64,000 bases of DNA from Meconema thalassinum. Lineage: Eukaryota > Arthropoda > Insecta > Orthoptera > Tettigoniidae. The stretch is taken from contig OX336388.2 of assembly GCA_946902985.2 (NCBI GenBank), forward strand, positions 290,386,526-290,450,525. The letters run 5' to 3'. The translations under genes and the position numbers were made by a program. Below are positions 10,234 to 19,010 of the stretch, in pieces; the stretch's first letter is position 1; each line of letters starts with the position of its first letter. Under the pieces are notes generated by a model. That model ran no database searches, had not been told where the DNA came from, and saw only the letters and a program-made list of their open reading frames with translations.

Positions 10234-10796
10234 TAAATCCAGATAGTTTTTTTTATCGTCCACGGGGGAAGTGTTATTTGTGTTTCCTTTTTCTTAAGTT
10301 TATTTTCTGGGTCTTGATTAATTTTAGGGGTTTCTTTTGCGTATGTTTTCTTTGCTTCTCTACTGATCTCTGTATGTATTGAATTGTACCTGTCTACAGG
10401 TTTCTATGGACCTCAGGATTGCTCTTGGCATAGTTAGCAATTGCTTCTTTCGAACGGTGTCTGTGAACCGTTTCCCTCGTCCCCCTCCCAAGCTCCTTTA
10501 GATTGGCTATGAGACTCAGGGACAGACTCGTCAGAAATGGTCGTAGAATTAGCTTGAGGCTGAAGAAACGGTGTGGAGGAACGGGATGACTGACATTCCA
10601 TGGGGTCAGTAGATGCACTGGCCGCAGTTACTGCTTTAATGGGACTAATACTTCGAAGTGACCCTCCCAATAGTTTCCTCTGAACCGAAATCGTTTTGTT
10701 CCCCGATTTTCATCTCCGTATTTTGCGAGAAGTTCACCATCACGGTACACCTCAAACTAGTACGGAAATATCTCTCACGCCACCTTGAGTTCGATG
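10234..10796. other. No identifiable gene
   Basis: Two overlapping minus-strand ORFs of 74-78 codons (10394-10670) have Ser-rich, low-complexity content and no motif. No repeat was recognised. Confidence 0.35.
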
Positions 10797-11530
10797 ATGA
10801 TGATGATAATTGTTGTTTTAAGGGGCCTAACATCTAGGTTATCGGCCCCTAATGGTTTGTGTGATAGTGAAAGATGAGATGAGAATGAAAACTATAACTA
10901 ATACTAACTACAGACTTACAAACTAGAAGAAGAAATGGTAAACAAATAAAGGATAAGGCAAATAAAGGACAGGAAGAAGAGAAATGCCCTCAAACCTCGA
11001 AGAATGAGGATTGAGGGACTTGGAAGGAAGGAGAGCCATGAAAGGCAGCTAGGTAAGGTAAAGAGGAGAGGGCCCACCCCAAGGCCAGAGGAAAAACGGG
11101 AAACGGACCCAGCTCAGGATTCCCTCAGGGTCGCCAACTCCCAAACTCACCAGCCGTGAGCCCCTGAAGGTGTAGCACTATCCAGGGTGCACCAGAAATG
11201 GTGGGGCTACATACACCCTGCCTCCTTGAGGGCCTTGAGCAGAAGGCAGGGGATAACAGGAAAAGAAAACGAAGGCTGACCGCTCGCAGAAGGAGGGTAT
11301 CAGGAAAGATGAGACAAGGGCCAATTAAGGGGGGAAAGGGAAGACTACCTAGGCCTCGGATACCCTAATACCGTCGGGGGCGGAAGAGAACAAGAGTTGA
11401 CCAAGAGTGGTCGACAGGAAAGACGACGGAGAGGGGCCCCGCACAAGTAAGTGGGAGCAATGCCGGACTCAGCTGGGGTCCCGTGGTCGTGAACCCACGT
11501 CCCACTACATGTGATCCCCTGGGGGGAAAA
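10797..11530 (-). repeat. Repeat A, nearly full copy
   Basis: This matches 61988-62650 along most of its length by eye, and part of it matches 2886-3130. On the minus strand it ends with a hairpin (AGGGGC and GGCCCCT arms), then TTAAAACAACAATTATC and ATC repeats. That terminus resembles the 3' end of the I-clade LINE at 8239-8290. It is noncoding. An internal block beginning GGGGCTCAC occurs twice in diverged form, so the unit may itself be dimeric. It behaves like a SINE or non-autonomous retroelement using an I-clade tail. Confidence 0.7.
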
Positions 11531-12398
11531 TCTTGAGTTCGCATGATGTGCCGTACACCTTCGATTTTGACATCTCAGACACGTACTGGGACTTGGTTGG
11601 ATATGTTTCTCCTGTTTGGGTCATGGTCTCCACCAGGTGTTGGCCACATGCTACACGATGGCGGCCCGAACCTCAAGCGTCCGCAAGATTGTTCCGTGTA
11701 CAATGTGGGACCGAGTAAAACAGGCACTCGCCGTCCCCCAGGAACTTGGACCGCATGATGAGGGATCTCCCCTACTTCGTCCATCATGGAATGTTTTTAA
11801 TATACCTATATATATGTATATATAATCCAAAGTTCACGTACTGATGTATACAGTATAATACAAGAAGAAAGTGACAAAGAAAAGGAAAGAAACCACAGGG
11901 AAAAGAAATGCCCTCAACCCTCGAAGAATGACGACTGAGGGACTTATAAGTATGGCCGTGAAAGGTGGATAGGGAAGGGAAAAGGAGGGATAGTCCACCC
12001 CAATGTCAATGGAAAAAGGGATAAACGGACGCAGCTCAAGAATTCATCGGTGTCGTCAACTCCCGGGTAAAGAGAGTGCAGGCTTAGTCGATATTGACAC
12101 ACATTAACAACAGTGCGTGGAAACGCTACCGTTGGAATTTGGTATCGCAAAAATCATGCACAGCAACGAAAGTGTAGGCAAAGACAATACCAATAAATAT
12201 GGTTAGATATAAACGCTACCGTTATATCGACAAAAAAGAATCGTGTACAATAACAATGAATTTCAGTATCACAATAACAGTGAAGAACCACAAACTTACA
12301 AGCAACGCTAATGCCAATAAACAAATGTCTCCTAGCAACCCGCAACGTCACTCGGCACCAAAGACTATACCGTACACGGAAAGATGGGAAACATAATA
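11531..12398. other. Unassigned, with a partial repeat A segment
   Basis: Positions 11895-12065 resemble the left half of repeat A (AAGAAATGCCCTCAACCCTC, then CACCCCAA and GTCAACTCCC blocks) at lower identity. The ORFs at 11533-11825 are short and overlap on both strands without recognisable motifs. A TATATA-rich patch lies at 11800-11825. Confidence 0.45.
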
Positions 12399-13861
12399 CA
12401 CACATCAAAAAAAGTTTTGCATCACCTCGGTTCCAAGAGTTCCGGAACCGTTAAATACAAAGGGAATAGAGATCAACACAAACAACATTTCAGCTCGTTT
12501 TATTGCTCATGAGACCCACACATTGCATGTTGTACCATCATACAGCTAGACTTTCAGCATTTGTGGTCCAGATTGCAGTACACACCACTACCTCTAATAC
12601 CCAGTAGCACGTCCTCTTGCATTGATGCATGCCTGTATTCGCCGTGGCATACTATCCACAAGTTCATCAAGACACTGTTGGTCCAAATTGTCCCACTCCT
12701 CAACGACAATTCGGCGTAAATCTCTCAGAGTGGTTGGTGGGTCAAGACGTCCATAAACAGCCCTTTTCAACATATCCCAGGCATGTTCGATAGGGTTCAT
12801 GTCTGGCGAACATGCTGGCCACTGTAGTCGAGCGATGTCGTTATCTTGAAGGAACGCATTCACAAGATGTGCACGATGAGGTCGAGAATTGTCGTCCATG
12901 AAGACAAATGCCTCTCCAATATTCTGCCGATATGGTTGCACTATGGGTCGGAGGATGTCATTCAGGTATCGTAAAGCCGTTTCGGAGCCTTCCATGACCA
13001 CCAGTGGCGTACGTCGGCCCCACATAATGCCACCCCAAAACATCAGGGAACCACCACCTTGCTGCACTCGCTGGACAGTGTGTCTAAGACGTTCAGCCTG
13101 ACCAGGGTGCCTCCAAACACGTATCCGACGATTGTCTGGTTGAAGGCATATGCGACACTCATCGGTGAAGAGAACGTGATGCCAATTCCGTGGGGTCCAT
13201 TCAGCATGTTGTTGGGCCCATCTGTACCGCGCTGCATGGTGTCGGGGTTGCAAAGCTGGACCTCGCCATGGACGTCGGGAGTGAAGTTGCGCATCATGCA
13301 GCCTATTGCGCACAGTTTGAGTTGAAACACGACGTCCTGTGGCTGAACGAAACGCATTATTCAACATGGTGGCATTGCTGTCAGGGTTCCTCCGAGCGGC
13401 AATCCGTAAGTAGCGGTCATCCACTACAGTAGTAGCCCTTGGGCGGCCTGAGCGAGGCCTGTCATCGACAGTTCCTGTATCTCTGTCCCTCCTCCATGTC
13501 CGAACAACATCGCTTTGGTTCACTCTGACGCCTGGAAACTTCCCTTGTTGAGAGCCCTTCTTGACACAAAGTAACAATGCGGACGCGATCGAACTGCGGT
13601 ATTGACCTTCTAGGCATGGTAGAACTACAGACAACATGAGCAGCGTACCTTCGTCCTGGTGGAATGACTGGAACTGATCGGCTGTCGTACCCCCTCCGTC
13701 TAATAGGCCCTGCTCATGCATGGTTGTTTACATCTTTGAGCAGTTTTAGTGACATCTATGAACAGTCAAAGGGACTGTATCTTGGATACAATATACACAG
13801 TCAACGTCTATATGCCGGAGATCTGGGGACCGAGGTGATGCAAAACTTTTTTTGATGTGTG
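12399..13861 (-). mobile_element. Tc1-like DNA transposon, 1463 bp
   Basis: The ends form perfect 33-bp inverted repeats (12399-12431 and 13829-13861, outer bases CACACATC). TA dinucleotides flank both ends (12397-12398 and 13862-13863). The size and the single minus-strand transposase gene fit a complete Tc1 element. The perfect terminal repeats and a nearly intact gene point to a relatively recent insertion. Confidence 0.9.
12594..13617 (-). pseudogene. Tc1-like DD34E transposase, one frameshift in the N-terminal DNA-binding domain
   Basis: The likely start is ATG 13617-13615, giving MPRRSIPQFDRVRIV and a first helix-turn-helix. A small deletion near 13528 shifts the frame just before VNQSDVVRTW, which is then open to the stop at 12594. 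The rest is intact. A GRPRAT AT-hook-like motif links the two N-terminal halves. LFTDEC holds the first catalytic Asp, FMDDNSRPHRA the second and SPDMNPIEHAWD the Glu, with spacing that fits DD34E. Transposases of this kind cut at the inverted repeats and reinsert at TA. Because only one indel was found, the copy is dead but young. An ORF reading from an upstream Met at 13721 is an artefact of the shift. Confidence 0.85.
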
Positions 13862-14387
13862 TACATAATGGCGGTTCTAACATTCGACTGCAGCGGCATC
13901 TGCTTGTTAACCGAAAATGTGTTAAACGTGTTTTCTGGTAAACAAAAGAATAGCTTACAGCGTAAAGCGGCAATGCTCGTCACGAACGAAACACGACTAA
14001 AGCGCTCCAGGCAAAGCCAGCCGCCTCATGCAGGACCTTCTATCAAGACCAACTACAATACTCAGGGTGGAATTCAGAGACATTTCTTGAGGACACCTTG
14101 AGGAGACCTTGGGCTTGAGGAAGCCTTAAGGAAGCCATTTGCATTCAGAGAGCTTCCTTGAGGCTTCCTTGAGGAAGACATTTGAAGGCTCCCTTGAGCC
14201 TTCCTTAAGGAGACATCAAGCCTTTCTTAAGGAGACCTCAAGGCTTCCTTGAGCAGAAATACTATTCAGAGACATTTCTTGAGGAAGCCTTGGGCTCAAG
14301 GACTCCTTCGCGACTGCGCACGACTTGCCGTGTGCTAAGGTAGGGGACAAGCTACCTTAAGGAATCCTTATCACAAGAAAAATGGCG

Positions 14388-14540
14388 TATTCTTGGCGGA
14401 CGACGACTATCTAGATTATATTAAAGCATTATTTGAAGACGAATACGTACGAAGACGATATATAAGAGATTTCTAGAATCCATAGAAAATATTTTCTGAG
14501 CTGCAGTTTTTCAAAACATGTTGTGACAAACGTGATTTTG
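14388..14540 (+). pseudogene. Possible PIF/Harbinger transposase N-terminal exon
   Basis: A single frame reads ADDDYLDYIKALFEDEYVRR, RYIRDF, stop, NP, stop, KIFSELQFFKTCCDKRDFAF. The acidic start, the RRR-YIRD-NP spacing and the LQFFK-type segment resemble the start of insect Harbinger transposases. The two stops make it nonfunctional. The call is based on remembered family pattern and on its place just inside the left inverted repeat. The catalytic DDE part was not found. Confidence 0.35.
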
Positions 14541-15600
14541 CCTTTAGTTCAGTTTGAAAGCAGAAGATGACTTCCACTTTCTCCAATATTACAGATTTTA
14601 GTTATTAGTCGACGGTTTTATGCCACGATAAACTTTCAGGTATCGGTAATAGGAACATTCGAAATAAAACCAATTAGCGGTACGACAAGTACGGTACCTA
14701 ATTAAGGTACGGTAAAAGTCCCCATACTTTTGTTGGTTAGGTACGGTACTACAGTGTAGGTTAGTTTTTTTTTAAGTGTAGCCTATTATTTGTTTATTTA
14801 AAGATATTCTGACTGTATTGCATTAATATTTATCACCCACAATAATTTGGCTCCCGTCCGTTTGTATTTTCCGCAGAAAAAGAGCCGTAATTTATATCAT
14901 AGGCCTACCGGTACCGTATCGTATCAGACTGATATGTAGGCCTACGTGTTTATTATTAATTAGGTTATACATACGTTACATGATTAGCCTGTTAGCTTAT
15001 TTTGATGCAAGACGTTCATACCTCCAGTACTGATACACGGCCCTAAATAACCTACAATGCCGGTAATGTAAAGTAGCCTATTAGCCCTTAGGAATACGTA
15101 CGCAAGAAACACGCATTAGATGACATCTCGTAATAATCCGGTTTCCTGGCCTCATTATTGGGTTAAAAGTGATTAGATACATACATGCACACTACTGATA
15201 GGTCTATAATACGCAATCTACTGCACAAGGCTGATTAACAAGACCCTACAATGAATTAACAACAACAATATAACACGCAAAATAGTGATCTCTGTAGGGA
15301 AAACCATTTTGCTTCTGACTGCATTAATTGGAGACACATCCCAGACAATAAGTGGAGAGTACCGGTCTTTGAATTTCCTGTGAAAAATGAGTGTCTTAAT
15401 AGCCTAGGTGAAAGTCATGAAACAGGCTGTTGCTATTTCATTCAGGGCTTTGAACATCATGGTCATCAACCCCAAGTACTTACCGGTAGGCTATGTGGAT
15501 AATCTGTTTGATATCGAATGGGTTATTGTGTGTCTGTGTATTTGTAATTGATAATAAGGGTTAAGGAGAATGTGGCTATGGTCTTATAGGAACCATGCCA
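14541..15600. other. No identifiable gene
   Basis: AT-rich sequence with scattered CCGGTA and ACCGGT words, no long ORF and no evident repeat. Confidence 0.35.
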
Positions 15601-15745
15601 GTATTTCCCTGGAATTGAATTGGAGAATCGCAGAAAAAACACTTCTAAGATGGCTTACATGGGGATCGAACCCATCTCTTCTGTTCTTCCTCATAAGGCG
15701 CGAGTACCGTGTTTCAACCCACAGTCGAGAATTAGAAAGCCTTAG
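15601..15745 (-). repeat. tRNA-like SINE fragment or tRNA pseudogene
   Basis: On the minus strand GGGTTCGATCCCC (15661-15673) is a good Pol III box B. No clean box A lies at the expected distance, so this is a decayed tRNA-like or SINE head rather than a working tRNA. Confidence 0.4.
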
Positions 15746-16409
15746 AAACTAGGTTCTGACCAAGTACATACCCCAAGATGTTCAAATTCATCTATACATT
15801 AAAATAGTATAACAGATGTTTTAGGCTAATCCGAAGGCCATGTTTCATATACCATAGGTCAATGGATCAATAAACTGCTCGGGTCCAAGCTCTGTGAACT
15901 TGTGGGGTGAGGGGAAAGAGCAGAGAAGGGTCAGGCGAGAAGAGAAGGATCTGTCAACAGCCCGCCGTGATATCTGGTATTCCTTTCTATTCCAATACTG
16001 CTGACATAGGGCCGTAGCTCAAACCACTGTGGTATTACGAATGAGTGAGTGAGTCATCGACCAATGTATTTGGTACTGTACTATGCACAGACCGAGAAAC
16101 CTCATCACTCGTCAACACCACATCTCATAGTCCACGATGCACATTCCTCTCAGGTTCATGCAGCTTAGACCCGAGCAGTAGTTCAATGGGATATTTTTCT
16201 GGGGAAGATGACTTCAGTGCTCCACCAAAAAAGCTAGCCTATTTTACAGACTAGTTACATCAAACTTCCAGTTGATAATATACATTATCTGAGAAAATGA
16301 ATGGGGACTCATCTTCCTTACCACAAAAATATAACTTGCTGATTGATATTGGAAAAATCTGTTCCCGAAGGAAACAGGATGTAAAATTGTCCGATTGAGC
16401 TATGTATAT
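15746..16409. other. No identifiable gene
   Basis: Short ORFs only (for example 16045-16254) with no recognisable motif. No repeat was seen apart from the foldback that follows. Confidence 0.35.
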
Positions 16410-16820
16410 TAACAAATTCACAAAGAAATTTGATAAAATGGTCCGGCTAGCTGAAAAGAGTTGCCAGCGTTTCGCCTCAGTGTACCAATGGGCTCTTCAG
16501 TTGGTTATGGTACACCTCACCAAGACGCGTGGCTAGTACATACTGAGAAGGCCGCTGCAAGGCACTAAATGTCGCCAATATGGATTAGCAAGGTAAGCTA
16601 ACATTATTTTTGAAAGGAAGTTTTGGCTTCCGTAGTACATTGGCGCTGCTCGTGGCGACATTTAGTGCCTTGCAGCGGCCTTCTCAGTATGTACTAGCCA
16701 CTCGTCTTGGTGAGGTGTACCATAACCAACTGAAGAGCCCATTGGTACACTGGGGCGAAACGCTGGCAACTCTTTTGAGCTAGCCGGACCATTTTATCAA
16801 ATTTCTTTGTGAATTTGTTA
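16410..16820. repeat. Foldback element with 168-bp arms
   Basis: Positions 16410-16577 and 16653-16820 are inverted copies of equal length with about three visible mismatches, separated by a 75-base spacer. A transcript in either direction would form a long near-perfect hairpin. It has no coding capacity. It could be a foldback or MITE-type DNA element; no clear target duplication was found. Confidence 0.85.
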
Positions 16821-16974
16821 TTGCTGATTGATGACACAATAAAATTTTATTGACCATGTGTAGGCTATGCATACCAAAATGAAACCGTGTCATTAAACTC
16901 TGAATCGTACAAAAACAATACTGTAACTAGGCTCTCATCCTCTTTCTTTTTTGACTGTATGTGGTGACCTTCGG

Positions 16975-17110
16975 GGAGTAAGCCTATAAAAAAGGAAGGA
17001 AGCTTGTAGTTTAACGTGACCGTTAATCTGTAGATCATGAGCCACGGGACCTCCTTTTTACGTGGAATCCAAACCACAGGACATGGCATTTCACTTCGAA
17101 AATCTCACAT
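16975..17110 (+). repeat. Interspersed repeat B, copy 1
   Basis: The block AGGAAGCTTGTAGTTTAACG through CATGAGCCACG and TACGTGGAATCCAA recurs with changes at 23722-23830. Its family is unknown and it is noncoding. Confidence 0.55.
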
Positions 17111-17544
17111 GCAGTGACTGGGAAACGAGGAGTAAGCCTATCTAGCGCATGAAAGGCTGTCATATATCCGAGCATTTGGCAAAGCAACTTCGAACGTACA
17201 GTATGTAAGAATCCTGAACTCTCAGGAAAAATATGATAGGAGGCAGAGGAAATTCTAACAAATGGGGGCATTCAACAAATCAGAAGGTGCAACGACTGTA
17301 CCCACATACCTATCAAGAGCCATGGTGGACCAATGGCAGAAGTCTATAGAAACAATAAAGGTTCCTTTTCTCTAAACATTGAGCTCATGATTCGAGAATA
17401 TTCGAAACAGCTTCATCAAGTTAAGATTCAATGAATGTGCACGTAGGTCTTTGGATTCTGGGGAGCATACACCAATTAGATGCTTAGGGGAAATGAACCT
17501 TTTAGAAATTCTATGTCTAAACGTACAAAACTCAGGACGAAGCA
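17111..17544. other. No identifiable gene
   Basis: No motif-bearing ORF and no repeat seen, apart from the likely upstream, unread part of the LINE endonuclease that becomes legible at 17545. Confidence 0.3.
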
Positions 17545-18546
17545 AAAATAATACTTTGGGATACTAAACTTTAACTCACTGCTCAAGTTTGGTGAGCACA
17601 AAGAACTGACGACGATGATGCATGAACATAACATATCAATACTGGCATTGCAAGAAACACAATATCAGGACAACGATGTAATGAACACAAAAAATATAGA
17701 ATCTATAATGGAGTTAGGTAAAAATATGCCGGTGTTTAGCATGGCCTTTGCTGTAAATAAGAATGTTATCAGCTCAGTGGTTAACTTCTGTATAGGGTGA
17801 CCAGACGTCCTCTTTTTCGCGGGCATGTCCTCCAATTTACGTCTCTGTCCTCTGTCCGCGAACAATTTTTAAAATTGTCTAAATGTCCTCCTTTTTATTA
17901 ATTTACTATATTACCGTACCGTATGAATGTACCGGTATGTATTTATGTATGTTTTAGTTTTTCGCAGTTTATATTGGCGCCATGCCAATAGTTTAATTTT
18001 TCACCGATGTGCAGCGCTACAATAATTGTTTCCGGTCTACGCTGGGTTTGGGAATGTATTTCTGTGTTTGTGCTCCGTTGATTGGCAGTCTTGTGGTGTT
18101 GTTGTGTGTTTGCCAGTTTGAAATTTGCTCGCATTCAAGATGCCTAAAAGAAAGTGCAAGTTTACAGATGCTTTGGAAACCAAATATCCTACTTTCAAGC
18201 TTGGACGTAATGATTTTGAGGCAGAATGTAAAATTTGCCCAACTGCAACTTTCGTCTCGGTAGCAAATCATGGTAAGTTCTATAATTTATTGTTTATGCC
18301 CGTTGCTCACGGTGAAATTTTCCTTCAAATTTATTGTACAATAATTTAATTTTATAAAATTTCTGTTGCTCACGGTCAAATTCATGTTTTATAAAACCTT
18401 TGATAAAACTTTCCATAAAATAGGACGTTCTATTCCGTTAAATTAATTTTACGAAACGAACCAATCAGGGAAGCTGATATGGATATGATGCTGGCGCCAC
18501 GAGGTGAGAAGATTTTGAAGCTCGCTTGTAAACAAACACTTAGAAA

Positions 18547-18837
18547 ATGGCAGGCTCCGGCTGGACTAAGGAAGCTGTTAGTGTTTTACTGGACGAGTAC
18601 CAGAAATATCAGTGTTTGTATGAGGTTAAAACGCCCATATACCACTATAGAAATGCAAGAAGGGAGGCAGAAATCTCAATCGCCGAATATGTTTCACAAA
18701 TTCGACCGAACACAAGCGAGGCTGATGTGAAGGCGAAGATAAACGGGCTTCGAACTCACTTGCAGTCTCATTTCAGGAGAAATGGCTTGCCTCATGTTTG
18801 TGTCCTGTCGAATAATTTTGGGACCAACAAGATCTAG
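18547..18837 (+). CDS. MADF-type DNA-binding protein of a Harbinger element, truncated
   Basis: The 96-residue ORF starts MAGSGWTKEAVSVLLDEYQK. It has the MADF pattern of aromatic and basic residues: WTKEAVSVLLDEY, then LYEVKTPIYHYRNARREAEI and KAKINGLRTHL. MADF or Myb-like partners are encoded by Harbinger elements, where they help the transposase reach DNA and the nucleus. The domain itself appears complete to about residue 78. The last about 17 residues come from antisense transposase sequence reached through an internal deletion near 18783, so the native C-terminus is lost. A fossil or a by-chance intact domain is more likely than a host gene. Confidence 0.6.
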   Translation: MAGSGWTKEAVSVLLDEYQKYQCLYEVKTPIYHYRNARREAEISIAEYVSQIRPNTSEADVKAKINGLRTHLQSHFRRNGLPHVCVLSNNFGTNKI

Positions 18838-19010
18838 GAGTTTTTAAACTGCTTTCCTCCATTCTTAGAAAATTCCTATATGAATTCTGATCTTCTCATT
18901 TTCTCAACTCATTTTCGACCAAGGGCAGCATTCCTCTACTCTTCTCTTCTTTTTATCCATTCCCGAGTCCAGGACTTCCTAGCATTTCTTTTCTTCCTTT
19001 TTACCACTGT
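18781..19010 (-). pseudogene. Harbinger transposase N-terminal remnant
   Basis: The minus strand reads KRKKRNARKSWTREWIKRRE, then LVENELR, EDQNSYRNFLRMEESSLKT and finally LLDLVGPKIIRQDTNMRQAI in three frames. RNFLRM and VGPKI-RQDTNMR are recognisable N-terminal blocks of PIF/Harbinger transposases. The sequence stops at the deletion junction with the MADF gene, before any catalytic residue. Confidence 0.65.
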
